Notes: a model not told the origin generated them from the letters alone. 64,000 bases of DNA from Desulfobacteraceae bacterium (GCA_011389735.1 JAABTS010000003.1:18509-82508); one strand, 5' to 3'. Positions 27,129-36,629 are shown, counted from the stretch's first letter. A program made the numbers and translations.

Positions 27129-28649
27129 ATGGGAAAGCAAGCAAAAACGGCGATTACGCCGACTCGTGAAGAAAATTTTTCAGAATGGTATCAACAGGTG
27201 GTCAAAGCGTCGGATATGGCCGAAAGATCCCCGGTCAGGGGGTGCATGGTTATCAAACCCTGGGGGTACGCGCTTTGGGAAAATATCATGGCGGGCATGG
27301 ACGGAATGTTCAAACGAACAGGCGTGAAAAACGCCTATTTTCCGCTTTTCATTCCATTGAGTTTTCTGGAAAAGGAAGCTGAGCATGTGGAAGGGTTCGC
27401 CAAAGAATGTGCTGTCGTGACGCATCACCGGCTAGAAAAAGGTTCTGAAGGCAATCTCGTTCCATCGGGAAAACTGGCTGAACCTTTGGTTGTCAGACCG
27501 ACGTCCGAAACGATTATCGGGCATTCGTTTTCGAATTGGGTCAGCAGTTACCGGGATTTGCCGTTGCTGATCAATCAATGGGCGAATGTGGTTCGATGGG
27601 AAATGCGGACTAGAATTTTTTTGAGAACGAGCGAGTTTCTATGGCAGGAAGGCCACACGGCTCATGCTTCCGAAACCGAAGCCGTCGAACGAACCAAAAT
27701 GATGCTCGATGTTTATGCGGATTTTTCCGAACAGTATCTGGCCATGCCGGTGATTAAAGGTCGGAAATCATCGTCGGAACGGTTTCCCGGCGCAGTGGAC
27801 ACGTTGTGCATTGAAGCGATGATGCAGGATCGCAAGGCGCTTCAGGCGGGGACATCCCATTTCCTGGGGCAAAATTTTTCAAAAGCCTCGGGTATCAAGT
27901 TCCAAACCGCCGAAGAAACCGAAGAATACGCCTGGACAACGTCCTGGGGAGCTTCGACCCGCATGATCGGCGGTGTCATTATGACTCACGGCGACGATGA
28001 CGGCGTGATCATGCCGCCCCGGGTGTCGCCGGCCCATGTCGTACTTCTGCCCATTGTCAGAAAACCGGAAGACCGTTCAAAAGTCATGGAATTTACGGAA
28101 GCGCTGTCGGCCGCGTTGCGCGATATCCGGTATCACGAAAATTATATTGGAGTTGAAATTGATGATCGGGATATCGGCGGGGCCAGAGGCTGGGATTGGA
28201 TCAAAAAGGGAATTCCCGTCCGGGTTGAAATCGGCCCTCGAGATATCGCCGAAGATTCCGTTTTTATGGGCAGAAGGGATAAAGCGTACAAAGAAAAAAC
28301 ATCCCTGAAAAGGGACGCATTTCTTAATTCAATTACATTGATTCTTGATGAAATACAGAATAATATTTATAATAAGGCAATGGAGTTCAGGGACTCCAAT
28401 ACGGTGGAAATCACCGATAAGGATCGTTTTTACAGCTATTTTACCCCGGAAGATCCCGAAAATCCGGAAATACACGGCGGGTTCGCCGTTTCACGGTGGT
28501 GTGGAAACGAGGCCTGTGAATCGAGCGTCAAGGAGGATCTAAGCGTCACTATTCGATGCCTTCCATTTGACGCTGTCGGTGAATCCGGTAAATGTATCTG
28601 CTGCGGCTCAGACGCCGCAAACACTGCAATTTTTTCAAAAGCCTATTGA
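27129..28649 (+). CDS. proS: Prolyl-tRNA synthetase, archaeal/eukaryotic type
   Basis: Charges tRNA-Pro. 506 residues, the short ProS form without the bacterial editing insertion. Class II motifs: FIPLSFLEKE region, RPTSETIIGHSF (motif 2 area), RWEMRTRIFLRTSEFLWQEGHTAHA, and motif 3 GGVIMTHGDDDGVIMPPRV-type GLVI equivalent. The C-terminal extension has a zinc-like cysteine set (CGNEAC, CICCGS) and ends in the family's aromatic residue (FSKAY). This type is scattered in bacteria by transfer but is common in Desulfobacterota. No strong ribosome site; the leader holds repeat DNA. Confidence 0.95.
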   Translation: MGKQAKTAITPTREENFSEWYQQVVKASDMAERSPVRGCMVIKPWGYALWENIMAGMDGMFKRTGVKNAYFPLFIPLSFLEKEAEHVEGFAKECAVVTHHRLEKGSEGNLVPSGKLAEPLVVRPTSETIIGHSFSNWVSSYRDLPLLINQWANVVRWEMRTRIFLRTSEFLWQEGHTAHASETEAVERTKMMLDVYADFSEQYLAMPVIKGRKSSSERFPGAVDTLCIEAMMQDRKALQAGTSHFLGQNFSKASGIKFQTAEETEEYAWTTSWGASTRMIGGVIMTHGDDDGVIMPPRVSPAHVVLLPIVRKPEDRSKVMEFTEALSAALRDIRYHENYIGVEIDDRDIGGARGWDWIKKGIPVRVEIGPRDIAEDSVFMGRRDKAYKEKTSLKRDAFLNSITLILDEIQNNIYNKAMEFRDSNTVEITDKDRFYSYFTPEDPENPEIHGGFAVSRWCGNEACESSVKEDLSVTIRCLPFDAVGESGKCICCGSDAANTAIFSKAY

Positions 28650-28659
28650 TGAATAAAAT

Positions 28660-28833
28660 GGGCTTGATTCTAAGAGCGGCCGGAGCGCCAGGGTAAGCCG
28701 GGGGTTGCAAACCCCCTCTGAGCGGGTCTCTTGCTCTGAGCGGGTTTATAGCCCGCGACTTACGAAGTTCGGTCTCCGGCTTTGGCGCTCCAGAGCAATC
28801 CGAGAAATTATGGCCGAAATTAGAACCAAGCCC
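28660..28833. mobile_element. Family-2 MITE, inverted, with 8-bp target duplication
   Basis: 174 bp in the opposite orientation to the other copies, ends GGGCTTGATTCTAA and TTAGAACCAAGCCC, flanked by perfect direct repeats AATAAAAT (28652-28659 and 28834-28841). It lies 10 bp after the proS stop and abuts a family-1 remnant. Confidence 0.9.
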
Positions 28834-28841
28834 AATAAAAT

Positions 28842-28880
28842 TATGGTCTTCCGGAAATTAAATTTCCGAAAAGCTTATAG
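28842..28880. repeat. Family-1 element reduced to its two ends
   Basis: TATGGTCTTCCGGAAATT joined to AAATTTCCGAAAAGCTTATA: only the inverted ends remain, the ~65-bp centre is gone. Confidence 0.6.
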
Positions 28881-28983
28881 AAATAACAGGGGAGGGGAGA
28901 CGCCTCGTTTTCCCTGTCCGGCGCAATCATTGAAAACTATAATCGGGTTGTTCATCAGCGGGGGGCAATAAAAGACGTCCAAA

Positions 28984-31134
28984 ATGATTCGTATAAACGA
29001 CATTATTGAAAACATACAGGAAAAGAATCGGGACGCGGATGTGGATATCGTGAACCGGGCGTATATTTTTTCCGCCCAGGTTCATGCGGGTCAAACGCGT
29101 CTTTCCGGAGAGCCTTACCTGTCGCATCCGCTGGAGGTCGCCGGCATTCTCGCGGACATGAATCTGGATGTCGTGAGCGTGGCCGCCGGATTGCTCCATG
29201 ACGTCATCGAGGACACCGACACCACGGAAGAAACCATTCGGGAAATGTTCGGAGATGAAGTTTTCAATATTGTGCAAGGTGTTACAAAACTGTCCAAGCT
29301 GGCTTTCACCAGCTCGGAGGACCGTCAGGCGGAAAGCATCCGTAAAATGCTTCTCGCCATGGCCAGCGATATCCGGGTTATTCTAATCAAGCTGGCCGAC
29401 CGGCTTCATAACATGAAGACGTTACGGTATCATAAGAATGAGGACAAACGGAAACGAATCGCCCAGGAAACGCTTGACATTTACGCTCCCATCGCCTCCC
29501 GCCTGGGGATCTACTGGATAAAACGGGAACTCGAGGATATTTCGTTCAAATATATAGATCCGGATAATTTTGACCGTATTCAATATTTTGTTGAAAAAGA
29601 TATGACCGGCAGAGGCGGTTATATTGAGGAGGTAAGGGCTAAGATATCGGAATTGATGGCAAAAGCGAATTTGAAATGCGAAGTCCTGGGCAGATACAAG
29701 CATTTCTACAGCATTTCCCAAAAAATGTACACCCAGTCGCTCGATTTTGACGAACTTTATGATATCATCGCTTTCCGGTTATTGATGCATAGCCAGGCCG
29801 ACTGTTATAACGCTCTGGGTATCATCCACAGCCATTGGAAGCCGATCGACCGGAAATTCAAGGACTATATCGGCAGGCCCAAGCCCAACATGTATCAATC
29901 CCTGCACACCTCGGTATTCGGGCCCGGAGACCAGCGGATTGAAATACAGATCCGCACTTACGCCATGGATGAAGTGGCCAAGTCCGGAATCGCGGCTCAC
30001 TGGAGCTATAAAGAAGGAAAAACCATCGATGACATATCCAACCAAAAATTCGCATGGATTCAAAATATCATCGAAAACCAGGAAAATACGAAAGATCCCA
30101 ATGAATTTCTGGAAAATGTCAAAATCGATTTGTTTCCGGACGAGGTTTATGTGTTTACGCCGAACGGCGAAGTGAAAACCATGCCCAAAGGCGCCACGCC
30201 GGTGGATTTCGCATATATGATCCATACGGAAGTCGGCAACACCTGCACGGGCGCGAAGGTGAACGGCGTCATGGCGCCGCTCAAATACCAGCTCAAAACC
30301 GGCGACGTGGTCAAGATTATAACCACCAAAGGGCATCACCCCAGCCGGGACTGGCTCAATTTCGTGAAAACGGTAAAAGCCAGATCCCGTATACGGCAAT
30401 GGATCAAGATCCAGGAAAAAGCGCGAAGCATGACCCTGGGCCGGGAAATGTGTGAAAAGGAGTTCAGAAAATACAAACTCAATTACAATGACCTGACCAA
30501 ATCAGAGGGAATAGACGAAATACTGGAAAATTTCGGGTATCAAACGCTCGACGATCTGGTGGCCGCCGTAGGATACGGTAAAATAACCCCGCTTCAGATT
30601 GTTCGAAAAATAATCCCGAAAACCGAAACGGAAGAAGATGAAAAACCCGGTTCGATTTTGAATCGCCTGATCGGCCGGGTTCGAAAGAAAAAGCCGGGCG
30701 GAGTTTTGGTGCGGGGCATGGACGACATTCTCGTAAAATTCGGGAAATGTTGTAACGCGGTGCCCGGCGATCCCATTATCGGATATATTACAAGGGGGTA
30801 CGGGGTCACCGTCCATAAGGTGGATTGCGTCAACGCCTTAAAAATGAACCCGGAACGCCGGATCGCAGTAGAATGGAACCAGGGCGAAAAGGAAAAGTAC
30901 CCGGTAAGGATCCATGTCCAGTCTCATGACCGGGTCGGCCTTCTGGCGGATCTAGCCATGAATATTACCAAATGCGGAGCCAATATTCTTGCGGCGAATT
31001 CCGAAACAAAAGAAAACAAGATCGTGAACAGTTTCTTTACCATTACCGTAGAGGACACCCGGCATTTGAATGTGGTTATCGCTGCGATAAAAAAAGTGAA
31101 AATGGTGGGGGAAGTCAGGCGAATAACCGGTTGA
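28984..31134 (+). CDS. Bifunctional (p)ppGpp synthetase/hydrolase (Rsh)
   Basis: Controls the stringent response. 716 residues with the long-Rel order: HD hydrolase domain (LSHPLEVAGIL, LLHDVIEDTDTT, intact), synthetase domain (YDIIAFRLLM, GRPKPNMYQSLHTSVFGP), TGS domain (VYVFTPNGEVKTMPKGATP), a zinc-finger/helical region with CCNAVPGD, and C-terminal ACT domain (VQSHDRVGLLADLAMNI). Both catalytic centres look complete, so it should make and degrade the alarmone. Single gene, preceded by a MITE and followed by convergent rpmB. Confidence 0.96.
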   Translation: MIRINDIIENIQEKNRDADVDIVNRAYIFSAQVHAGQTRLSGEPYLSHPLEVAGILADMNLDVVSVAAGLLHDVIEDTDTTEETIREMFGDEVFNIVQGVTKLSKLAFTSSEDRQAESIRKMLLAMASDIRVILIKLADRLHNMKTLRYHKNEDKRKRIAQETLDIYAPIASRLGIYWIKRELEDISFKYIDPDNFDRIQYFVEKDMTGRGGYIEEVRAKISELMAKANLKCEVLGRYKHFYSISQKMYTQSLDFDELYDIIAFRLLMHSQADCYNALGIIHSHWKPIDRKFKDYIGRPKPNMYQSLHTSVFGPGDQRIEIQIRTYAMDEVAKSGIAAHWSYKEGKTIDDISNQKFAWIQNIIENQENTKDPNEFLENVKIDLFPDEVYVFTPNGEVKTMPKGATPVDFAYMIHTEVGNTCTGAKVNGVMAPLKYQLKTGDVVKIITTKGHHPSRDWLNFVKTVKARSRIRQWIKIQEKARSMTLGREMCEKEFRKYKLNYNDLTKSEGIDEILENFGYQTLDDLVAAVGYGKITPLQIVRKIIPKTETEEDEKPGSILNRLIGRVRKKKPGGVLVRGMDDILVKFGKCCNAVPGDPIIGYITRGYGVTVHKVDCVNALKMNPERRIAVEWNQGEKEKYPVRIHVQSHDRVGLLADLAMNITKCGANILAANSETKENKIVNSFFTITVEDTRHLNVVIAAIKKVKMVGEVRRITG

Positions 31135-31182
31135 ACGCCGGCATTCGCCCATTTGACATACCTTGAGTCGGGCGGGCGTTGA

Positions 31183-31374
31183 TCAGGGCGCTTTTTGGAT
31201 ACGGCCTGCCTTGATGCATTTCGTACAGACCTTGATTTTTCTCACTCTACCTTTATCTATTACCCGAACACTTTGAATATTCGGATTGAAACGCCGTTTC
31301 GTCACGTTGTGCGCATGACTTACGTTACTGCCGGTCATGGGCTTTTTTCCGCATAGATCACACTGTTTGGACAT
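31183..31374 (-). CDS. rpmB: 50S ribosomal protein L28
   Basis: 63 residues from ATG 31374 (AAAGGAG eight bases upstream). Typical start [20 protein letters not shown] and C-terminal [13 protein letters not shown]: the four cysteines make the zinc-binding (C+) form. Convergent with rsh, 48 bp apart. Confidence 0.97.
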   Translation of the reverse strand: MSKQCDLCGKKPMTGSNVSHAHNVTKRRFNPNIQSVRVIDKGRVRKIKVCTKCIKAGRIQKAP

Positions 31375-31476
31375 CTCCCTTACTCCTTTCATCACAATTG
31401 ATAATAATCCGCCGAGAATAAAAAGAAGAATCTTTACATTAAATTTTCAAGGATGTAAAGTGTTTTGTGAACTATA

Positions 31477-31590
31477 TATCAGGTTTTCAGAAATTAAATT
31501 TCACAAGGCGGCAGGCTCGGGATCATATTATTCGTATATCCCGTATCCCGGGCCGACAACGCAGTGAAATTTGATTTCTGGAAGGCTATA
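31477..31590. repeat. Family-1 element, well-preserved copy
   Basis: TATCAGGTTTTCAGAAATTA, TTTCACAAGGCGGCAGGC, ATTCGTATATCCCGTATCCC, GGGCCGACAACGCAGTGAAA, TTTCTGGAAGGCTATA. About 9 bp longer than consensus through a duplicated CGTATCCC piece. Confidence 0.88.
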
Positions 31591-31614
31591 GAACAAATTT
31601 AGAATATTTGAATT

Positions 31615-32490
31615 ATGGCAAACGAATTATTGAAAAACGGAAAACGGGCCATACGTTTGCCGGATGAAATCCGGAAACAGCTAATTTCCACCGTTATGGA
31701 CGCGGAAAGACGGGTAACGCCTTTAGCGCTCGAACAATCGGTGCTCGAAAGCAGGCGGCGGCAAGGAGTCTCACGAAAAGACATACGGCGGGCTCTCAAA
31801 CTGCTGGTGGAAAGCGGAGAACTCGCCTACGCCTACCAGTTCGGGACCTCCTATGTGGAGAAATCCTTTTCTTCGCCGGTTCGGTTGGGAAAATTTATCA
31901 AGCTGATTCCGCCGGGGATGACCGTATCGAGGGAACCGGGCGTAATTCCGGTTCGGATAATGCCCGGCGCCTCTTTCGGCGCCGGAAACCATCCCACGAC
32001 CCGGCTTTGTATTTCCGGAATCGAATTTTGTTTTGAACGTTGGCCGGAATTGTTCCACACTCCCGGATCATGTGTTCTGGATATCGGCACGGGATCTGGA
32101 ATACTCGCGGTTGTATCACTCCTGCTGGGCGTTGAATCCGCCGTCGGGACGGATTTAGATCCATGTTCAAAACCGGAATCTCAAACCAACGCAGACTTGA
32201 ACGGTGTTTTGGAACGGTTCGAATTTTCGGACGATGATATATGCCGAATGTCCCGTCGATTTGATTTGGTCGCCGCAAACCTTCGAACTCCCACGCTTAT
32301 CGATCTTGGGCCGGAGATCCGGAAGATTCTAAAACCCGGGGGAGCGCTGGTGTTGTCAGGTGTTCGAGATGATGAAACTTCGAATGTGATTCGAAGATAT
32401 TCCAATTTAGGCCTGGCCGAAGAACGCCGGGAAACGGAAAAGAAGTGGGCGGGTCTGGTTCTGTCGAATCAGTCGATCGAGACGGCTTAA
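31615..32490 (+). CDS. PrmA-like methyltransferase with an N-terminal helix-turn-helix-like region
   Basis: 291 residues. The C-terminal ~180 residues are a Rossmann SAM methyltransferase close to ribosomal protein L11 methyltransferase: ASFGAGNHPTTRLC, SAM loop VLDIGTGSGILAV, TDLDP, and VAANLRTPTLIDL where PrmA has an NI/L-x-P motif. The first ~90 residues differ from PrmA and look like a winged-helix region (RRQGVSRKDIRRALKLLVES, then GELAYAY). The target may thus not be L11. Preceded by a family-1 repeat that provides the leader. Confidence 0.8.
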   Translation: MANELLKNGKRAIRLPDEIRKQLISTVMDAERRVTPLALEQSVLESRRRQGVSRKDIRRALKLLVESGELAYAYQFGTSYVEKSFSSPVRLGKFIKLIPPGMTVSREPGVIPVRIMPGASFGAGNHPTTRLCISGIEFCFERWPELFHTPGSCVLDIGTGSGILAVVSLLLGVESAVGTDLDPCSKPESQTNADLNGVLERFEFSDDDICRMSRRFDLVAANLRTPTLIDLGPEIRKILKPGGALVLSGVRDDETSNVIRRYSNLGLAEERRETEKKWAGLVLSNQSIETA

Positions 32491-32567
32491 CGGGTTTTTC
32501 AGTTAAAACCGATATCATTTCCTCCAAAAACAATACGCAACCTGTTTCTATAAATCACTATTTATGC

Positions 32568-32620
32568 TATAGGTTTTCAGATATCACGTTTCAGAAGGAT
32601 AGTGCGAAATGTAATTCATG
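32568..32620. repeat. Family-1 element, left half (CAGATAT subtype)
   Basis: TATAGGTTTTCAGATATCAC then GTTTCAGAAGGATAGTGCG, nearly the same as the second copy in 25759-25916; the right half is not recognisable. Confidence 0.55.
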
Positions 32621-32707
32621 AAAAATTTTTTTGGTGGAACCGGACGTGAGAACAGGGAGGCATGGTTCGAATTCCGGGTAAATAATGATTTTTTTCAAAT
32701 ACCATAA

Positions 32708-33988
32708 ATGATGTGTACAGGAAAAATGGGCGTGAAAATAAAATCCGATCTTCAATCGAATAGAGATTGTTCCCGCAACGTCACTCGTTGTATATTCGCG
32801 GGTAATCTGACGAACGTGTTCCGATTGCTCTTTATCTCAGGATTGCTGCTGGTTTCGGCGGTATCTGTGAATGGAGAAACAAATGAAGACAAAGCGTTTT
32901 TGGCGAAAGACGTTTTCGAGGCGGAACTGGAGAAGGTCAATGCGGATCTGGATTCCATTAAAAAAGAAGCCGAGGAGTCATTTAAATACATCCGGGAACA
33001 GATTCAGGAAATCAACACCGATCAGAATCACAATATTCAGGAGCTGCAGACGACTCTTCGGCAATTTGCGTCCGAAGTTCAAAACCTTGCGAATTCCGTA
33101 CAAAAACAAACATCTCTGTATCAGGAAAACATTGGAAGGATCAACGAAGCAATCGTTGGATTGAAACGCCTTGAAACGAAGATGGGCAATCAGTTTTCCG
33201 CGTTTAAAAAGGAAGCGGATCGAAAGTTCGAAGCGTATGAAAAACAGACGGCCGGGAAACAGGACATGGAAAAAATGAAGGCCGAATTCAGCCGTTATGA
33301 GAGCAAATTGCTTGATTTTGCGGCAGGCCTGGAAGAGGCCGAAGCCATGCTGTCGAAGGTGAGAAAACAGGCCTCCGCGCAATTCGCCAGCATCAATCGA
33401 AACATCAGCCGTCAAACGCTTTACTGGATTATCGCCATTCTTCTGGTGACGGTGATGACGCTGTCCTTGTTTTTGGTTCTGAAAACCAAGCTGACCGCCA
33501 GCGCCAGCAATCTGGATCAACAAATCCATAAAACCAAGGAAGTGCTGGACGCCGAAGCCGTGAAGCTCGATTCGAAACTGATCGACATACTGGAAAAGCA
33601 ACTCAATATCGCCGCAAAGGAAAAAGAAAAGCCGCCGGCGCCAAAAACCAACGGAGAAAGCGCGGATCATTCGCTTCCGCTTAAAACCGGCCTGGAAATT
33701 CATCGGATGCGCAAACGTATCGAAAATATGCCCGAGGGCGTCAAGGGTCTGAAAGCCCTTAGAAACAGCCTTTCGCGGTTGGAAAGCGAGTATAACGAAA
33801 ACGGCTATCAGATTGTGGATTTGATCGGAAAACCCTATGTGGACGGACTCAGCCTCAAGGCGCGGTTTATTCCGTCGGATGAGATGAAATCCGGCGAGCA
33901 GGTCATCACAAAAGTTATTAAACCACAGATCAACCATGATGGGGTTATGATTCATCCAGCGGAAGTGGAAGTCAGCACCGGAGATTAG
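32708..33988 (+). CDS. Membrane coiled-coil protein paired with an Hsp70
   Basis: 426 residues; I recognise no family. After a short basic leader there is a signal or anchor helix (FRLLFISGLLLVSAVSV, ~residues 37-55), a long coiled coil (~60-230, heptads such as ELEKVNADLDSIKKEAEES), a second membrane helix (LYWIIAILLVTVMTLSLFLV, ~240-260) and a charged C-terminal part (~165 residues). This topology puts the first coiled coil in the periplasm and the tail in the cytosol. The Hsp70 gene follows 2 bp later, so the two are made together. Start uncertain: 32708 or 32735 (CAGGA upstream). Confidence 0.75.
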   Translation: MMCTGKMGVKIKSDLQSNRDCSRNVTRCIFAGNLTNVFRLLFISGLLLVSAVSVNGETNEDKAFLAKDVFEAELEKVNADLDSIKKEAEESFKYIREQIQEINTDQNHNIQELQTTLRQFASEVQNLANSVQKQTSLYQENIGRINEAIVGLKRLETKMGNQFSAFKKEADRKFEAYEKQTAGKQDMEKMKAEFSRYESKLLDFAAGLEEAEAMLSKVRKQASAQFASINRNISRQTLYWIIAILLVTVMTLSLFLVLKTKLTASASNLDQQIHKTKEVLDAEAVKLDSKLIDILEKQLNIAAKEKEKPPAPKTNGESADHSLPLKTGLEIHRMRKRIENMPEGVKGLKALRNSLSRLESEYNENGYQIVDLIGKPYVDGLSLKARFIPSDEMKSGEQVITKVIKPQINHDGVMIHPAEVEVSTGD

Positions 33989-33990
33989 CC

Positions 33991-36543
33991 ATGCCAAGAA
34001 CGAAAATCGGATACGGAATCGATTTGGGAACCAGTAATTCCGCTGTCGCTCTGGTCGAGGACGGCCAGGTCATGATTATCAAGAGTGAGAAATATCAGAA
34101 AGATACAACGCCCTCGTGTGTCCATTTCAATAAAAAGCGGGCCGCTTTTGCAGGCGACGACGCCTTGAACCGTTACCGTGCGGACGTGTTGAGGGCGTTT
34201 CAGGGATACGGCGCCGGGAGGGGCAAGGATTCAGGAATCAATACCTTCATCGAATTCAAACGCACCATGGGAACTGATAAAATGTATATGAGCACCCATA
34301 TGAACCGGTTTTTCACGTCCGAGGAATTGTCGGCCGAGGTACTCAAAAAGTTGAAGAGTTTTGTTACGGATGAAAACCTGGCGGCCGCGGCCATTACCGT
34401 ACCCGCAAAATTTCGTCAGAACCAGATCGACGCGACCCAGCGGGCGTCTGAACTGGCCGGATTGAATTATTGTGAATTGTTACAGGAGCCCATTGCCGCA
34501 TCCCTGGCCTACGGAGTCGATGCGCGTCGCATGGACGGCTACTGGCTTGTGTTCGATATGGGCGGCGGCACTTTTGACGCAGCCCTGATGCAGGTTGAAC
34601 AGGGAATCATGAAAGTTGCCGACACCTCGGGCGATAATCATCTAGGGGGAAAAGATCTTGATTATGCAATTGTGGATCATATTCTGATTCCGTATCTTGC
34701 CCGGCATTACCGGATCAGCTCGATACTGGCCGATGAATCCGGAAAATTTCTATTGCGTGAAGCCTTGAAGTGGCATGCCGAAGAGGTGAAAATCGCCTTG
34801 TCATCAAGATCTTCTGCTGAAATTTACACTGATGAACCTGTCGGCGAGGACGATTCCGGAGAGGCGATGGAGCTTGATTTCGAAATTGCCTTGAAGGATT
34901 ATGAAGATTCGGCGCTTCCGGTGTTTCAAAGAGCCGTCGATATTTCCAAAAAGCTCCTGGAAGAGAACCATTTGACCGGCGATGATATCGAAACGGTGCT
35001 TTTGGTCGGCGGGCCCACCTATTCTCAGACTTTGAGACGCCTGATCCGGGAACAAATCACCGACAGGATCGACACTCATATCGATCCCATGACGGCCGTG
35101 GCTAGAGGCGCCGCGATTTACGCATCGACCCGGGATCTTCCCATGAATCTTCAAAACCGGGATAAAACCAAAATTCAGCTCATCCTCAAATATCCGGAAA
35201 CAACCGTTGAAATTGACGACCAGATTGGAATCCGGGTGGACCGGAGCCAAACCCGCGGCCTTATTCCCAACCCTCTGTTTGTCGAGATCGTTCGAAAGGA
35301 CATGGCCTGGTCAGGCGGAAAAATCGAAATGATCGACGATCGTGAAATATTGCCTGTTCATCTGGAAACCTCTGAATCGAACACGTTTCTAATTCATTTG
35401 TATAATTCGGTCGGAGACCGGATTATGTGCGAACCGTCCCAGTTTACCATCATTCAAGGTATCAAAGCGGCCACCGCCACTTTGACCCATTCTTTATGCA
35501 TCGGCGCCTTTGACACCGAAAAAGAAAAAGAACTGCTCATGCCCCTTCGAGGGCTTGAAAAAAATCAATCCTTGCCTGCGAACGGCAAAGGCGTTTTCAA
35601 AACCCAGAAACCCGTTTTTCCCGGAAATGCGGATGATCTTATCAAAATACCGATTTATGAAGGCGAACCGTATTCCCGGACAACGCTGAATGAGTGGGCC
35701 GGCATGGCCCTTATTTCCGGAAATGACGTGTCGTCCTATTTGCCCGAAGACCAGGAAATTGAAATCGCCGTTGAAATCGATTCATCGAGACGAATGACAT
35801 TATCCGCTTATATCCCGTATCTCGACGACACCCTTCGTATAAAAGTGCCCGAGAATAAACAAAAAGGCTATGATGCGGATATGTTGAGCGATGAGATATT
35901 AAAAGCCGAAGAAATTCTCGTGACGCTCGAAAACGAATCGCCTGCCATGGATATGACGACAATAAATCTATTTATCGGCCTGAACCGTGAATTGTGCTAT
36001 CTTTCCGAGCTGATCGAAAGCGGCCGGGGCGATTATAATACGAAAACCAAGGTCATGGAAAGGCTCCGGGAAGTCCTGAAGCAGCTCGACCACCTCGAAG
36101 AAGAGGGGAGATGGCCCAGGATGGCGGCCGAACTTGAAAAAGCGCTCGAACGGTTTGAAATATGCCATAACCGCTACGGCAATGAATCATCGAATCAACT
36201 CATGGATCAATACCGGAAACAGGTCCGCGAAGTTTTGAAACATATGAATATCAAAGCCGCCCGGGAGCTTCGGAAAGAAATCCGTTCCTCGGGGCTGTCT
36301 CTTGTGAGCAAGGAAGTCGGCCTTTGGATTCGATACGTGAAAACGTTCTATAAAAAATTCGATTCCTATAACTGGAAAGACGAGTCTGCGGCCAGGGCGC
36401 TTATCGAAGAGGCGAAACGGATTATTGTTGAAAATCCTTCGAAGGAGCGGGTTGAGCGGATTGTGCGGAGTCTTTTCGGCTTGTTGCCTGAAAGCGCGGT
36501 CACGCTAAGCGATTTGAAGGATGATCAATTGCTGAAGAAATAA
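33991..36543 (+). CDS. Hsp70-family protein with a long divergent C-terminal region
   Basis: 850 residues, longer than DnaK (~640). The N-terminal ATPase is clear: phosphate-1 loop GYGIDLGTSNSAVAL, FRQNQIDATQRASELAGL, phosphate-2 FDMGGGTFDAAL, and adenosine loop VLLVGGPTYSQTLRR (with P where DnaK has S/M). The region after ~residue 400 keeps only a weak beta-domain likeness, and the last ~240 residues are helical with no DnaK lid signature. No grpE or dnaJ nearby. Paired with the membrane coiled-coil gene, it may be a dedicated chaperone or switch rather than general DnaK; inference. Confidence 0.85.
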   Translation: MPRTKIGYGIDLGTSNSAVALVEDGQVMIIKSEKYQKDTTPSCVHFNKKRAAFAGDDALNRYRADVLRAFQGYGAGRGKDSGINTFIEFKRTMGTDKMYMSTHMNRFFTSEELSAEVLKKLKSFVTDENLAAAAITVPAKFRQNQIDATQRASELAGLNYCELLQEPIAASLAYGVDARRMDGYWLVFDMGGGTFDAALMQVEQGIMKVADTSGDNHLGGKDLDYAIVDHILIPYLARHYRISSILADESGKFLLREALKWHAEEVKIALSSRSSAEIYTDEPVGEDDSGEAMELDFEIALKDYEDSALPVFQRAVDISKKLLEENHLTGDDIETVLLVGGPTYSQTLRRLIREQITDRIDTHIDPMTAVARGAAIYASTRDLPMNLQNRDKTKIQLILKYPETTVEIDDQIGIRVDRSQTRGLIPNPLFVEIVRKDMAWSGGKIEMIDDREILPVHLETSESNTFLIHLYNSVGDRIMCEPSQFTIIQGIKAATATLTHSLCIGAFDTEKEKELLMPLRGLEKNQSLPANGKGVFKTQKPVFPGNADDLIKIPIYEGEPYSRTTLNEWAGMALISGNDVSSYLPEDQEIEIAVEIDSSRRMTLSAYIPYLDDTLRIKVPENKQKGYDADMLSDEILKAEEILVTLENESPAMDMTTINLFIGLNRELCYLSELIESGRGDYNTKTKVMERLREVLKQLDHLEEEGRWPRMAAELEKALERFEICHNRYGNESSNQLMDQYRKQVREVLKHMNIKAARELRKEIRSSGLSLVSKEVGLWIRYVKTFYKKFDSYNWKDESAARALIEEAKRIIVENPSKERVERIVRSLFGLLPESAVTLSDLKDDQLLKK

Positions 36544-36613
36544 GGGGAGTTACTGGAAATAAACTACCCAATATTGCAAGCAAGATGGGTAGTTTATTTT
36601 CTGTGGCTTCCCT
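36543..36613. repeat. Family-4 hairpin element, short form; possible terminator
   Basis: AAATAAACTACCCA and TGGGTAGTTTATTT form a perfect 14-bp stem inside AGGGGAGTTACTGG.../...CTGTGGCTTCCCT ends. It begins at the Hsp70 stop codon, and the convergent TPR gene ends 17 bp beyond. No T-run follows, so termination would be by structure. Confidence 0.75.
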
Positions 36614-36629
36614 AATTGTTTAGCGCCGG

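Noticed and set aside
32590-32690. GGTTCGAATTCC resembling a tRNA T-arm
   Set aside because: No acceptor stem, D-arm or anticodon arm can be formed around it.
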